DNA from: Alteromonas sp. KUL106
GTDB taxonomy: Bacteria; Pseudomonadota; Gammaproteobacteria; Enterobacterales; Alteromonadaceae
Reading direction: 5' to 3'
Length of the DNA: 64,000 nt
NCBI RefSeq assembly: GCF_009811415.1
Contig: NZ_BLIG01000039.1
Coordinates: forward strand, 45,458-109,457
Of this stretch, positions 1 to 9,914 are shown in pieces. The translations under genes and the position numbers were made by a program. The stretch's first letter is position 1. Each line of letters opens with the position of its first letter. A model generated the notes under the pieces. It ran no database searches and was not told the DNA's origin. It worked only from the letters and a program-made list of their open reading frames with translations.

Positions 1-2
1 AC

Positions 3-323
3 GATATTTTCTTAGATGGTCCTTATCGCCAACTGGCAGATAAAGAAACACTCGCGCTGATGAATACACTACACCATCTCGCATTTGACATTCTGCTGTA
101 TGTCATTGCACTTCATATAGCGGCGGTCATTTTTTACGGTGTTTATAAAAAACAAAAATTAGTGCCTGCCATGGTGCATGGGAAAAAAGAGTCAAAAACC
201 GCTGGTATCTCTGACTCTCGCTTAGTTATTGCACTTTTGGTCGCGTTGTTAGCTGGGGTAATTGTGTACGTAGCGATTGACGTTTTTCCGCCCACGCCTG
301 AAGTGGACGAGTATTACTATTAA
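3..323 (+). CDS. Cytochrome b561 family protein, C-terminal part (cut by window edge)
   Basis: The reading frame is open from the first bases of the window, so the gene begins upstream; about 106 C-terminal residues are present. Two hydrophobic helices are visible (around FDILLYVIALHIAAVIFYGV and LVIALLVALLAGVIVYVAI), separated by a basic stretch ending LVPAMVHGKK. A helix with HI followed by 'AMxxGKK' is typical of the last part of cytochrome b561/Ni-hydrogenase-type diheme b proteins of the inner membrane, which pass electrons between quinones and periplasmic c-type cytochromes. The cytochrome c' gene at 5.4-5.9 kb could be a functional partner, but it is not adjacent. The N-terminal heme ligands are outside the window, so the family call rests on the C-terminus only. 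Confidence 0.75.
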   Translation, partial: DIFLDGPYRQLADKETLALMNTLHHLAFDILLYVIALHIAAVIFYGVYKKQKLVPAMVHGKKESKTAGISDSRLVIALLVALLAGVIVYVAIDVFPPTPEVDEYYY

Positions 324-335
324 CATGGTACTTAA

Positions 336-363
336 GGGCCTGCTATATAAAATAGACAGGCCC
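336..363. terminator. Hairpin between convergent genes
   Basis: GGGCCTG and CAGGCCC form a 7-bp stem around a 14-nt AT-rich loop, between the convergent cytochrome b561 and prpE genes. There is no clear T-run on either side, so it is at best a weak terminator. Confidence 0.4.
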
Positions 364-379
364 TGCCTCGATGAGTCAT

Positions 380-2278
380 TCAAATTAAGCCCTGTACCAA
401 TCCTTTTTGCCTCATTAGCGACTCAATCTCTTTTACACTTGTTGGATCATCAATTGTAGAAGGCACGGCGACCGTTTCATTTGCCGCTATTTGGCGAAGG
501 AGTTTGCGTAAAATTTTTCCGGAACGGGTTTTCGGTAATCGCTCAACGACAATAGCGCGTTTAAAACAGGCTACCGGACCAATTGCGTCACGTACTCGCT
601 GAACCAGCGCTTTCTCTAGCTCTTTTTCGTCAATTGAAACTCCATCTTTAAGTAATACTAACCCAACGGGCAATTGACCTTTAAGTGCGTCATGAACCCC
701 GATGACACTGCATTCGGCTATGGCAGGATGCGCTGCTAACACCTCCTCCATTTCGCCTGTAGAAAGCCGGTGCCCTGCAACATTGATTACGTCATCTGTC
801 CTCCCCATAATAAAAACGTAACCGTCTTCATCCACATAGCCATTATCGCCGGTGCTATAGTAGCCAGGAAATTCCCGCAGGTAACCGTCGCTAAAACGCT
901 GATGATCTCGCCAGATTGTAGACAAGCACCCCGGGGGTAAGGGAAGTTTGATAGCAATCGCACCCGTTTCTCCCGTTGTTTGTTCTTTATCGATACCTTT
1001 GAGCACCGTTACGTGAAACCCTGGCGTTGGAACACTGGAAGAGCCTGGCTTAGTTTCCATGGGTTCCACCCCCATTGGGTTTGAACAAATCGGCCAGCCC
1101 GTTTCCGTCTGCCACCAATGGTCGATAATCGGCACGCCTATTTTATCTAGTGCCCAGTAATAGGTCGGCGGATCAAGCCGCTCACCCGCCATAAATACTG
1201 TTCGCAGACTTGATGTATCGTATGTGGAAAAAAGGTCAGCTTCTGGATCGACTTTTCTAATTGCACGAAATGCAGTAGGGGCTGCGAAAAGCACATTGAT
1301 TTTGTGGCTTTCTATCATTCTCCAGAACGCACCCGCATCCGGTGTACCTACAGGTTTACCTTCATACAGCACAGTCGTAGCGCCTTTTATTAACGGCGCA
1401 TAAACAATGTAGGAGTGCCCCACAACCCAACCCACGTCCGACGCTGCCCAAAATACGTCGTCCTCACCAATACCGTAGACGGCTCCCATGGAATAGTGAA
1501 GCGCGACGGCATGCCCACCATTATCTCGCACCACACCCTTGGGCTTACCCGTAGTTCCAGAGGTATAAAGTACATAAAGTGGATCAGTGGCATCGACCGC
1601 GACGGGGTCAGCGGGCTCACTATTTTCCGCTAATGTCATCCAATCGTGATCAATATCTTCGTTTAATTGCGCAATTAATTGTTCACGCTGAAACAAGACA
1701 CACGCATTGGGCTTGTGGTTGGCTATCGATACGGCCTCATCGACTAGCGGTTTATAAGGCAGTATTTTGCTGCCCTCTATGCCGCATGACGCCGTAATAA
1801 TTACTTTCGGTGTTGCATCGTCTATTCTGACGGCAAGTTCATTCGCGGCAAAGCCACCAAAAACAACTGAGTGGATAGCGCCAATGCGCGCACAAGCCAG
1901 CATGGCGATCGCAGCTTGGGGGATCATGGGCATATAAATAATGACCCGATCGCCTTTCGATACACCTAAACGCGACAAGCCGCCAGCAAATGTCGCGACC
2001 TGTGAAAGCAATTCATTGTAAGAAAAATACTGTGTGGTTTGTGTGACTGGCGAATCATATATAAGCGCTGTCTTCTCACCCCGTCCATTTTTAACGTGGT
2101 GATCTAGCGCAAGATATGACGTGTTGAGTTGACCTCCACGAAACCAGTCATAGTAACCATTATCCGCTTTTTGACAGCCATTTACTGGGGGCTCAAACCA
2201 AGCGATATTGCGAGCTTGTTGTAACCAAAACTCATCGGGATGTTGTATGGAGGCAATGTATTCATTTTTATAAGTCAT
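380..2278 (-). CDS. prpE: Propionyl-CoA synthetase (propionate--CoA ligase)
   Basis: An AMP-forming acyl-CoA synthetase of about 632 residues, close in length to E. coli PrpE (628). It activates propionate (or acetate) to the acyl-adenylate and then to acyl-CoA in the cytosol. Visible motifs are the phosphate loop YTSGTTGKPKGVV near residue 240, the adenylate-binding YYSTGDNGYVDEDGY region, and the C-terminal LPKTRSGKILRKLLR carrying the catalytic, acetylatable lysine. The N-terminus (MTYKNEYIASIQHPDEFW) aligns with PrpE rather than with longer Acs proteins. I chose the ATG at 2278 over upstream ATGs at 2308 and 2284 because an AGGA lies 7 nt before it. No other prp genes adjoin. A CrbS/CrbR-like sensor pair that could regulate acyl-CoA synthetases lies 9 kb away. 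Acetate preference cannot be excluded. Confidence 0.9.
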   Translation of the reverse strand: MTYKNEYIASIQHPDEFWLQQARNIAWFEPPVNGCQKADNGYYDWFRGGQLNTSYLALDHHVKNGRGEKTALIYDSPVTQTTQYFSYNELLSQVATFAGGLSRLGVSKGDRVIIYMPMIPQAAIAMLACARIGAIHSVVFGGFAANELAVRIDDATPKVIITASCGIEGSKILPYKPLVDEAVSIANHKPNACVLFQREQLIAQLNEDIDHDWMTLAENSEPADPVAVDATDPLYVLYTSGTTGKPKGVVRDNGGHAVALHYSMGAVYGIGEDDVFWAASDVGWVVGHSYIVYAPLIKGATTVLYEGKPVGTPDAGAFWRMIESHKINVLFAAPTAFRAIRKVDPEADLFSTYDTSSLRTVFMAGERLDPPTYYWALDKIGVPIIDHWWQTETGWPICSNPMGVEPMETKPGSSSVPTPGFHVTVLKGIDKEQTTGETGAIAIKLPLPPGCLSTIWRDHQRFSDGYLREFPGYYSTGDNGYVDEDGYVFIMGRTDDVINVAGHRLSTGEMEEVLAAHPAIAECSVIGVHDALKGQLPVGLVLLKDGVSIDEKELEKALVQRVRDAIGPVACFKRAIVVERLPKTRSGKILRKLLRQIAANETVAVPSTIDDPTSVKEIESLMRQKGLVQGLI

Positions 2279-2418
2279 AACCATGTCCTGAGTAGGGTTT
2301 ATGAACAACCTAATGCAGTTCGCGATAACGTGGTTATAAGACTTCAGGCGTAAACGTTATAACAGCCTGATTTACATAGCATTAAACTTTCATAGAACTT
2401 TAGATGTCGACATGAACG

Positions 2419-4989
2419 TTACTGCGAAGTGAGCGCTATTTTTTCACGCCAACTTTCAACACTCATGGGTTTGTCCAAATAAAAGCCTTGGAAAGCGCTG
2501 CACCCACACGCTTTAGCTTGCTCAAGCTGATGCGTGGTTTCGATGCCTTCTGCCACTGTATCTAAATGAAGCGCTTTGGCCATGTTGCAAATACTCGTGA
2601 TTAACAGTGTTTTCTGCGCCGAGCCTTCCATTGCTTCTATAAATACTCTATCAACTTTTAATTCTTTTATGGGCAAATCTTGGAGGTAATTCAGGTTTGA
2701 TTCGCCTATTCCAAAATCGTCAATTGATAGAGAAAAACCTTGTTCGGCGAGTTCTCTCACGCGATACTGAATGATGCTTACCCCCCTAATTAGCGAGCCC
2801 TCTGTCAATTCTAGCGTTAAGCTTTTATGCGCTACCTGCCATTTATTGACGATTGCCACAAACTTACTGACAAAATCAGCTCTTGCCAAATGCTTAGCAC
2901 TGATATTAATAGACAGCTTGGTGTCTATCTGTTGAGATTGGCATTCTTTGAGTAATTTACACGCTTCATTGCAAACCCATAATCCAAAATCGGCGATATG
3001 TTCGTTTTCTTCAGCTATCGGAATAAATTCGGTGGGATTGACTATGCCTAAATGTGGATGCTTCCATCTCAGCAATACTTCCGAGCTAATAACATTGTTC
3101 AGCCCATCATACTGAGGCTGTAATTCGATGAATAGCTCGTCGTTCGAAATTGCTCTACCTAATGAACGCTTAACGTAGCTATAACGTTCAATATCGCTTG
3201 CTTTTATGTGGGAATACTCGTTTGCGCTTGGCGGCTTGTCTTTAAACGTTCGCTGTGGGGTTCGCGCTAAAGTCTCACGTATTTTTTTAAATGAAAAGTG
3301 CGTATTAGGCAATGTGCAGCTAATTGTTTGAGTCTCGATCGTTAAGAGGCTGTTGTGAAGCGTTATGGGCAGTAAAATATGTTCATGTAGCAGGTTAGCG
3401 TAGTTTTTCGCGACATGAATCGCGTCGGATTCTTCCTCGAAATATTGGTCAACGTGAACAAAAAAGGCTCCCCTTCCGCATTTAAACACTCTTGCTTTAT
3501 GGACGCTTTTATCTTCGAAAACCCGCATAAATCGGCTAGCTAAAATACGGGATAAGTAATCGATAGTTGGCTCACCAAAAGCTTCTTCGTACTCATTGAA
3601 ATTGCAAATATTCACGCGAATGAATACGGACAGAGGTTTTGACTCACTGCCAACGCGGGCCTTTTCAGCGAGGTAACGTTCAAATTGATGTTGATTAGGA
3701 AGACCTGTCACTGCATCTGTTAGTGCGAGTTGCTTGAAGTGTTCCAGTTCAACGTGATGAGATGAAACATCTCTTATGGTAGCCACGACCAACTGCTGAC
3801 CGTTGATGATACAAGGCGATAAATTCACATCACAAGAAATACGCTTCCCGTTCTTATGACGCAAACATTCCGTGACAACCCGCTTTTCAGCGCAAATATT
3901 CAATCCTTTAGCCCGCTCAGAAAAATAAGAGGGCGCATCGCTGTTTTGTACTTTTGTGGAAATTAATCTTACGTCTTGCCCTATCAACTCATCAGGTTCA
4001 AAACCTAAAACGACAGAGAGGTAGTCGTTAGACGATAAAATCGTACCATTTTCATCTATGCATAACACAACGCTATCGACGTTGTTTAACAATGTAGCTA
4101 AGTAGTTAGTGTAGTTATGCTGCGACTCAGAAAGTCGCTGAACGTCAGTTTCATCTTGAGCGGTACCATAAAAACGCGTGACCTTTACACCTCTTTTTTT
4201 ACCCTTCTCGACTTGCAAAAATGCCGAAAGCTTAACACTTTTCGTTTGTCCCTGCTTATCTCGAAAATTAAAGTGCATAGTAAATTCTCGGTCGCCTTTC
4301 AGCGCCTTCGTTATTTTGCGTCTTAACGCTACCCTATCACTCAATGTAAGCATAGAGAGAACTTCACGGAGGCTCACACTTTTTATCTGCGGCATTCCCA
4401 ATAGCTTTTTCATGACTTCAGTTGATGAAAAAACACTGGAAAACCTATCTATTTCCCACGCCCCTACCTTTGAGATTGAACACACTTTTTCTAAAAGGGA
4501 TAACTGCTCTGAGAGCTTATCAGAATAGGGGTGTCTTACGAGTTCGTACTGGTAACTCACTTCTACTTTTTGACGTGTGATATCGATAAGTGCATGTTGC
4601 CGGGCGTTCAGCACGTTATGCTGCACAAAAGTGAGGAAAACGCCCATGACTTCCCCTTGAATATCTCGAATCATTGCAACAACAATGTGACTGCTGGAAT
4701 ATTGCTGAAGCGAATCAGGTAACTCAAATTCCTCTGACGGAATAGGCGCACTGAGCGGCGTGAGAGGAAGCATGAGCAAAACGTGGGAAGGAAAAATAAT
4801 ACTTTCAGCATCTTTAAAGCTGTGATTAGCATCGCTAGCAACAATTGTAGCTCGCCCGGTATTGGGATTAATTGATGCCAATAACATGCACAGAGCGTGG
4901 GCTTTCGCTTTATTTTCATTTAACAACGCTGTGACGTTGTGCTGCGTTGTTCGTACTGTCGATAACATGCGTTCACTGCGTAAGTCCAT
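2419..4989 (-). CDS. GAF-like/PAS/GGDEF(degenerate)/EAL c-di-GMP phosphodiesterase
   Basis: An 856-residue cyclic-di-GMP signalling protein. Approximate order: GAF-like N-terminus (20-130), PAS-like region (165-280), PAS (290-415), GGDEF domain (420-590), EAL domain (610-850). The GGDEF signature is replaced by GRGAF (in KCGRGAFFVHVD), so diguanylate cyclase activity is unlikely. The EAL domain looks catalytically intact: EVLLRW at the EAL position, NISAKH, ELTEGSL, DDFGIG, KVDRVFIEA, AEGIET and QGFYLDKP. Expected role: hydrolysis of c-di-GMP in response to a signal sensed by the N-terminal domains; the degenerate GGDEF may serve as a GTP sensor, as known for other such proteins. No membrane helices are evident, so it is probably cytosolic. 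It is monocistronic between prpE and the cytochrome c' gene. The ligand is unknown. Confidence 0.85.
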   Translation of the reverse strand: MDLRSERMLSTVRTTQHNVTALLNENKAKAHALCMLLASINPNTGRATIVASDANHSFKDAESIIFPSHVLLMLPLTPLSAPIPSEEFELPDSLQQYSSSHIVVAMIRDIQGEVMGVFLTFVQHNVLNARQHALIDITRQKVEVSYQYELVRHPYSDKLSEQLSLLEKVCSISKVGAWEIDRFSSVFSSTEVMKKLLGMPQIKSVSLREVLSMLTLSDRVALRRKITKALKGDREFTMHFNFRDKQGQTKSVKLSAFLQVEKGKKRGVKVTRFYGTAQDETDVQRLSESQHNYTNYLATLLNNVDSVVLCIDENGTILSSNDYLSVVLGFEPDELIGQDVRLISTKVQNSDAPSYFSERAKGLNICAEKRVVTECLRHKNGKRISCDVNLSPCIINGQQLVVATIRDVSSHHVELEHFKQLALTDAVTGLPNQHQFERYLAEKARVGSESKPLSVFIRVNICNFNEYEEAFGEPTIDYLSRILASRFMRVFEDKSVHKARVFKCGRGAFFVHVDQYFEEESDAIHVAKNYANLLHEHILLPITLHNSLLTIETQTISCTLPNTHFSFKKIRETLARTPQRTFKDKPPSANEYSHIKASDIERYSYVKRSLGRAISNDELFIELQPQYDGLNNVISSEVLLRWKHPHLGIVNPTEFIPIAEENEHIADFGLWVCNEACKLLKECQSQQIDTKLSINISAKHLARADFVSKFVAIVNKWQVAHKSLTLELTEGSLIRGVSIIQYRVRELAEQGFSLSIDDFGIGESNLNYLQDLPIKELKVDRVFIEAMEGSAQKTLLITSICNMAKALHLDTVAEGIETTHQLEQAKACGCSAFQGFYLDKPMSVESWREKIALTSQ

Positions 4990-5380
4990 CTAGGCAAACC
5001 TTCTAATAATCCGTTAATTCAAAAATAGTGACATCACATGATGTTGATAAGATAAAGGTATCTTTCCTTGTGCACCCTTAAGCCCTGCCGTGTTTTTCCG
5101 CATTTTATGATTTTGCAGCGCATCAAGAACAACGCTACAAGTCGCCCAATAACCACCGTATCAGTTTTTATTGAAGAAAAAAGACCTGCGTTTTTTGCAA
5201 TATAGCTAACAGTCGTATAAATATCCAGCAGGTTTTAAGGCACCAGCGCGCACGCTAACGAGCAATATTGCTAGTGCGAGACTCGGCGTGAAATTTGTGG
5301 GAGCGCTCCCCTTTTTCATTTCAGCCCCGTTACAAACTTGGTTAATGAAAAAGAGCAGCGCTATAAAAATGATTGATTAA
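4990..5380. other. Intergenic region with a 12-bp GC palindrome
   Basis: 391 bp between the c-di-GMP protein and the cytochrome c' gene, both on the minus strand. The one clear structure is the perfect palindrome GGGAGCGCTCCC at 5299-5310, followed on the plus strand by CTTTTT. The form (CG-centred, 12 bp) resembles LacI-family operators, but no sugar gene or LacI-type regulator lies nearby. No small ORF with a convincing ribosome binding site was seen. Confidence 0.4.
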
Positions 5381-5863
5381 TCAGTCTTTTTTGTAATCGT
5401 CATGGCAGGATTTACAGCTTGCGCCAATTTTACCAATAGCAGCGCGATAGGCACTCTCGTCACCCGTTTTTACAGCGGCTTGAAGACCTTTTGCGGCTGT
5501 TTTAAGCGCCATCACTTTTGATTCAACATCTGAAAAATTTTCCCAAATTTCGTCTTTAGCACCTGTCTCGACATCAAATTTGCGAGTATCCACTGAAAGA
5601 TAATCGCCCATCATATCAGCCAGTTGCTCAAGGCGAACGGCATTCGTTTCCATAACGGTTTCGTCAAATGGTAACGCGCCTTTAGCCATGCCGCCAAGCG
5701 GGCCCATGTTGCTGCGAACAAGTTGAAACACTGCTTGACGGTATTGTGTTGCTGCTTTAGCGTGTTTTTCTGAAGACGCTTCGGTTACATCAGCAGCTAC
5801 TGAAGCTGACATTACCAACCCCATCGTTGCCACAGCGACTATCGCTTTATTAAAAATTTTCAT
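5381..5863 (-). CDS. Cytochrome c' family periplasmic protein
   Basis: A 160-residue exported c-type cytochrome. The N-terminus (MKIFNKAIVAVATMGLVMSA, then SVAADV) is a signal peptide with cleavage expected after the AxA-like site near residue 24. The mature part is helical and ends CKSCHDDYKKD, so heme is attached at C150/C153 with H154 as proximal ligand, the C-terminal heme placement typical of cytochrome c'. Such proteins bind NO or CO and may help resist nitric oxide; some pair with cytochrome b561. The length fits the family. An AACAGG lies a few bases before the ATG (AACAGGC then ATG). It appears monocistronic. Confidence 0.88.
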   Translation of the reverse strand: MKIFNKAIVAVATMGLVMSASVAADVTEASSEKHAKAATQYRQAVFQLVRSNMGPLGGMAKGALPFDETVMETNAVRLEQLADMMGDYLSVDTRKFDVETGAKDEIWENFSDVESKVMALKTAAKGLQAAVKTGDESAYRAAIGKIGASCKSCHDDYKKD

Positions 5864-6211
5864 GCCTGTTCCCTTTGTTTGAATTGATTATATGTGCGTA
5901 ACACTTATTCAAATATTTGTTGTTACCAATACCATTAATCCGCATAGAATCCACCACTAAGAAGGGCGAGTTGAATATGTCCGTACTCTTTGTTGTGTCA
6001 TCTTGATACAGAACCACTGTACCTGAGGTAACGCGCCGCGGTTACGAACATGTTAAGTCTCACTAAGTGGGTAATTATCTATGCAGACTGGTAGTACAGG
6101 TCTATCGTGACGAATAGTTTGAGTCAGCGCAAGAAATATAACGGTGAATTAGCCGACTAGAAGGATTAACGCCAACGCATCATGTTTGAAGCGTTTTTGG
6201 GACATGCAGCC
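5864..6211. other. Intergenic region upstream of the tandem array
   Basis: About 350 bp between the cytochrome c' start and the GGACAGACACT tandem array. No ORF with family features and no clear promoter was identified. It should contain the promoter of the minus-strand cytochrome c' gene. Confidence 0.3.
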
Positions 6212-6474
6212 AAGTACAGCTTCGGACAGTCACTCAGTTAAAACATAACCAGCGTACAGTTTTGGACAGACACTCAGTTAAAACATAACCAGCGTACAGT
6301 TTTGGACAGACACTTAGTTGATATGGAAAGCACAGTATTATTGTGTGATTAGTTTACTGAACCAAGTACAGCTTCGGACAGACACTCAGTTAAAACATAC
6401 CAACGTACAGTTTTGGACAGACACTCAGAAAATATAGAAAACACCGCATAATTGTGTGATTAGTTTACCGAACC
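6212..6474 (+). repeat. Tandem array built on GGACAGACACT
   Basis: Five copies of the 11-bp word sit at 6224 (variant GGACAGTCACT), 6264, 6304, 6376 and 6415, at steps of 40, 40, 72 and 39 bp. Each is preceded by GTACAG and four bases, and four of the five are followed by a CAGTT or TAGTT tail; the first, second and fourth continue into AAAACATA. The block also has a higher order: a copy run ending in a TTGTGTGATTAGTTTACTGAACC-like tail occurs twice (ending near 6362 and 6474). The units are too short and too alike to be CRISPR repeats with spacers. It lies between dnaJ (downstream end) and cytochrome c' (upstream side). Confidence 0.9.
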
Positions 6475-6489
6475 GTTTAGTGGCAAAAA

Positions 6490-6515
6490 AAAGCCCTCTT
6501 AACGAGGGCTTTAGA
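6490..6515 (-). terminator. Rho-independent terminator of dnaJ
   Basis: AAAGCCCTC / GAGGGCTTT stem with a 5-nt loop, followed on the minus strand by a run of T (TTTTTTTTGCC). It lies about 25 bp after the dnaJ stop codon. Confidence 0.9.
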
Positions 6516-6538
6516 ATCACATTGCGCGTTTTTGACAA

Positions 6539-7669
6539 TTAATTAGTTAAATCATCAAAGAACTTCTTAACACCGTCGAAGAAGCCTTGTGCTTTCGGGC
6601 TGTGCTTGCTTGACGCTTTACCCATTGACTCTTCCAGTTCTTGAAGCAGCTCTTTTTGGCGTGATGATAAGTTTACTGGTGTTTCAACCACAACTTTACA
6701 CATCAGGTCGCCCATAGCCCCGCTGCGCACTGACTTAACGCCTTTACCGCGAAGGCGGAACATACGCCCGGTTTGCGTTTCTGCGCTAATTTTCAGCTTA
6801 ACTTTACCGTCTAATGTTGGCACTTCTAGTTCACCGCCTAGAGCAGCCGTTGTGAAGCTTAGCGGAACTTCACAATATAGGTTATTGCCATCGCGCTTAA
6901 AGATATCGTGTTCGCGCACATGAACCTGAACGTACAAGTCACCTGCCGGCGCACCATTTTCACCTGCTTCACCTTCGCCAGATAGACGGATGCGATCGCC
7001 CGTATCTACGCCAGCTGGGATTTTAACGTTAAGGGTCTTGGTCTTTTCTTTGCGACCATGACCATGACAGCTGTTACACGGATCTTCAATGATCTTGCCT
7101 TTGCCCGAACACGTTGGGCAGGTTTGCTGAACAGCGAAGAACCCTTGGCGCATTTGAACTTGGCCATTACCGTGACAGGTTGGACATGTCTTCGGTGAAG
7201 ACCCTTTCTTCGCGCCTGAGCCGTCACACACATCACATTCGACCAGGGTGGGAACGCGAATGTCCACACTTTTGCCTCGAACCGCTTCTTCCAAGCTCAA
7301 TTCTAAGTTATAGCGAAGATCTGAACCTTGTCGTGCGCGCGATTGACGTCCACCTCGGCCACCGCCAAAGATATCACCAAATACATCGCCAAAAATATCG
7401 CCGAAGTCGGCACCACCACCGAAGCCACCGCCACCACGGTTTGGATCAACACCCGCGTGGCCATATTGGTCGTATGCTGCACGTTTCTGCGAATCTGACA
7501 GAATTTCGTAGGCTTCCTGGATTTCTTTAAATTTGTCTTCCAGGGCTTTATCGCCTTGCGTACGGTCAGGGTGATATTTCATCGCAAGCTTTTTGTACGC
7601 TTTTTTAATTTCGCGTTCGCCTGCACTTTTATCTACCCCGAGTACTTCGTAGTAGTCTCGTTTCGACAT
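6539..7669 (-). CDS. dnaJ: Chaperone DnaJ (Hsp40)
   Basis: A 376-residue type I Hsp40 that delivers unfolded clients to DnaK and stimulates its ATPase. The J domain occupies residues 1-70 with the HPD triad at 33-35. A Gly/Phe-rich linker follows ([22 protein letters not shown]). Four CxxCxGxG zinc motifs ([32 protein letters not shown]) lie near residues 145-210, followed by the C-terminal client-binding domains. The length matches E. coli DnaJ (376). It lies 201 bp downstream of dnaK on the same strand, and a strong terminator follows it. Confidence 0.98.
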   Translation of the reverse strand: MSKRDYYEVLGVDKSAGEREIKKAYKKLAMKYHPDRTQGDKALEDKFKEIQEAYEILSDSQKRAAYDQYGHAGVDPNRGGGGFGGGADFGDIFGDVFGDIFGGGRGGRQSRARQGSDLRYNLELSLEEAVRGKSVDIRVPTLVECDVCDGSGAKKGSSPKTCPTCHGNGQVQMRQGFFAVQQTCPTCSGKGKIIEDPCNSCHGHGRKEKTKTLNVKIPAGVDTGDRIRLSGEGEAGENGAPAGDLYVQVHVREHDIFKRDGNNLYCEVPLSFTTAALGGELEVPTLDGKVKLKISAETQTGRMFRLRGKGVKSVRSGAMGDLMCKVVVETPVNLSSRQKELLQELEESMGKASSKHSPKAQGFFDGVKKFFDDLTN

Positions 7670-7789
7670 ATCGTTTACATATCCTACTTTTTGTCAATGA
7701 GCATTGCGTGCTCATCGAATCTACATCTGACTGTTGTGAAAGTAACCTGAATGTATGTTCAATTATCGCCAAGTCATTTACACAACAAA

Positions 7790-7816
7790 GGCGCAACAAG
7801 AAATTCCTGCTGCGCC
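7790..7816 (-). terminator. Hairpin between dnaK and dnaJ
   Basis: GGCGCA and TGCGCC, with further partial pairing, form a hairpin in the 201-bp dnaK-dnaJ gap. On the minus strand it is followed only by CTTTGTTG, so it may attenuate rather than fully stop transcription, or help stability of the dnaK message. Confidence 0.45.
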
Positions 7817-7870
7817 TGAACTGCTAACACGGCCCGCTAACCTATTAGATAACGGACCTGACGCAACAGT

Positions 7871-9796
7871 TTACTTCTTGTCGTCGTCTTTCACTTCTTC
7901 AAATTCAGCGTCAACAACGTCATCGTCAGCTTTACCAGAAGCTTGTTGCTCTGCACCTTCAGCGCCACCGGCAGCAGCTTGCTGTGCTTGCGCCGCTTCC
8001 ATCAGCTTGCTAGATACTTGGATAAGTTCTTGCGTTTTCGCTTCGATTTCAGCTTTATCTTCGCCTTTAACAGCAGTTTCAAGTGCTGAAAGTGCTTCTT
8101 CAATTGGCGCTTTATCGTCTGCACTTAATGCATCGCCAACTTCTTCAAGTTGTTTACGTGTGGCGTGAACCATACCGTCAGCTTGGTTACGCGCTTGAAT
8201 CAGCTCTTCAAACTTCCTGTCAGATTCTTTGTTCGCTTCTGCGTCAGCTACCATTTTTTCAACTTCTTCGTCTGTTAGACCTGAAGAAGCTTTGATAGTG
8301 ATCTTCTGCTCTTTACCCGTATCTTTATCTTTCGCAGACACGTGTAGGATACCGTCAGCATCTAGGTCGAATGTTACTTCGATTTGCGGTACACCGCGTG
8401 CTGCTGGACGAATACCTTCTAGGTTGAACTGACCAAGAGACTTGTTGCCACTTGATTGTTTACGCTCACCTTGCAGTACGTGTACTGTTACTGCTGACTG
8501 ATTGTCTTCAGCAGTTGAGAACGTTTGCGACTTCTTCGTTGGAATCGTCGTGTTTTTCTCAATAAGCACGGTCATTACGCCACCCATTGTCTCGATACCT
8601 AGAGACAGAGGTGTAACGTCTAGAAGTAGTACGTCTTTAACGTCACCTGAAAGTACGCCACCTTGAATTGCTGCGCCTACTGCAACGGCTTCATCAGGGT
8701 TTACGTCTTTACGTGGCTCTTTGCCGAAGAATTCAGTCACGTACTTCTGTACTAGCGGCATACGTGTTTGACCACCAACGAGGATGATGTCATTGATGTC
8801 GCCAACAGATAGATCTGAATCCGCTAGCGCCTGCTTAAGTGGCTCAAGTGAATTCTTAACTAGATCTTCAACCAAAGACTCAAGTTTTGCACGAGTAAGC
8901 TTAATAGCTAAGTGCTTAGGACCTGTTGCATCAGCAGTGATGTAAGGCAGGTTAACTTCAGTCTGTTGTGAAGAAGAAAGCTCAATTTTCGCTTTTTCAC
9001 CGGCTTCTTTAAGACGCTGCATGGCAAGCGGATCTTTACGAAGGTCGATGCCTTGGTCTTTCTTGAATTCTTCAACTAGGTAGTTGATAACACGGTTATC
9101 AAAGTCTTCACCTCCAAGGTGAGTATCACCATTAGTTGCTAGTACTTCAAAGGTGTGCTCGCCGTCTACTTCATCAATTTCAATGATAGAGATATCGAAC
9201 GTACCACCACCTAGGTCATATACTGCAACAACATTGTCGCCCTGCTTTTTGTCCATGCCGTAGGCAAGAGCAGCAGCAGTTGGCTCGTTGATAATACGCT
9301 TAACTTCAAGACCTGCGATACGACCCGCGTCTTTCGTTGCTTGACGCTGAGAGTCGTTGAAGTAAGCAGGAACAGTGATAACTGCGCCAGTTACTTCTTC
9401 GCCAAGATAGTCTTCAGCAGTCTTTTTCATTTTCTTAAGTACTTCAGCAGAAATCTGCGGAGGCGCCATTTTCTCGCCTTTCGCTTCTACCCAAGCATCA
9501 CCGTTATCAGCACCTACAATTTTGAAAGGCATGATATCGATGTCGCGCTGTACTTCTTTATCTTGGAAGCGACGACCAATTAGACGCTTGATTGCGAATA
9601 ACGTGTTAGTCGGGTTAGTTACCGCCTGACGCTTTGCAGACTGACCTACCAATGTTTCACCATCGTTTGTGTAAGCGATGATTGAAGGGGTTGTACGATC
9701 GCCTTCCGCGTTTTCAATAACGCGAGGTTTGTCGCCGTCTAGAACTGCGACACATGAATTCGTTGTACCTAAGTCGATACCTATGATTCTACCCAT
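7871..9796 (-). CDS. dnaK: Chaperone DnaK (Hsp70)
   Basis: A 641-residue Hsp70. The N-terminal ATPase domain begins [16 protein letters not shown] and contains the conserved [31 protein letters not shown] and [11 protein letters not shown] segments. The substrate-binding domain starts near [15 protein letters not shown]. The C-terminal lid ends in an acidic tail ([11 protein letters not shown]). It folds nascent and stress-damaged proteins with DnaJ and GrpE. A sigma32-type promoter is visible at 9836-9861, in the grpE-dnaK gap, in addition to the one upstream of grpE. Confidence 0.99.
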   Translation of the reverse strand: MGRIIGIDLGTTNSCVAVLDGDKPRVIENAEGDRTTPSIIAYTNDGETLVGQSAKRQAVTNPTNTLFAIKRLIGRRFQDKEVQRDIDIMPFKIVGADNGDAWVEAKGEKMAPPQISAEVLKKMKKTAEDYLGEEVTGAVITVPAYFNDSQRQATKDAGRIAGLEVKRIINEPTAAALAYGMDKKQGDNVVAVYDLGGGTFDISIIEIDEVDGEHTFEVLATNGDTHLGGEDFDNRVINYLVEEFKKDQGIDLRKDPLAMQRLKEAGEKAKIELSSSQQTEVNLPYITADATGPKHLAIKLTRAKLESLVEDLVKNSLEPLKQALADSDLSVGDINDIILVGGQTRMPLVQKYVTEFFGKEPRKDVNPDEAVAVGAAIQGGVLSGDVKDVLLLDVTPLSLGIETMGGVMTVLIEKNTTIPTKKSQTFSTAEDNQSAVTVHVLQGERKQSSGNKSLGQFNLEGIRPAARGVPQIEVTFDLDADGILHVSAKDKDTGKEQKITIKASSGLTDEEVEKMVADAEANKESDRKFEELIQARNQADGMVHATRKQLEEVGDALSADDKAPIEEALSALETAVKGEDKAEIEAKTQELIQVSSKLMEAAQAQQAAAGGAEGAEQQASGKADDDVVDAEFEEVKDDDKK

Positions 9797-9835
9797 TTCG
9801 TGTCTCCGAATGATTTTCTTAATGCTGTACTTTTA

Positions 9836-9861
9836 GTGGGGTTATTTCCCCGCCTTTTCAA
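9836..9861 (-). promoter_or_regulatory. Sigma32-type heat shock promoter of dnaK
   Basis: Read on the minus strand: ATTGAAA, then 14 bp after TTGAAA, then CCCCACTA. This closely fits the sigma32 consensus (CTTGAAA, 11-15 bp, CCCCATnT). The -10 lies about 40 bp before the dnaK start. Confidence 0.75.
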
Positions 9862-9914
9862 TAGATGCCAGTTAAAAAAACTGACATTTCTGTGTGTTTG
9901 TCGCAAAAAGCGTA

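Noticed and set aside
6212..6474. Possible CRISPR array
   Set aside because: The repeat-like core is 11 bp and the 'spacers' are themselves near-identical between units; no cas genes are nearby.
7114..7530. 138-codon plus-strand ORF
   Set aside because: It is antisense to dnaJ and has low-complexity His/Arg content typical of shadow frames.
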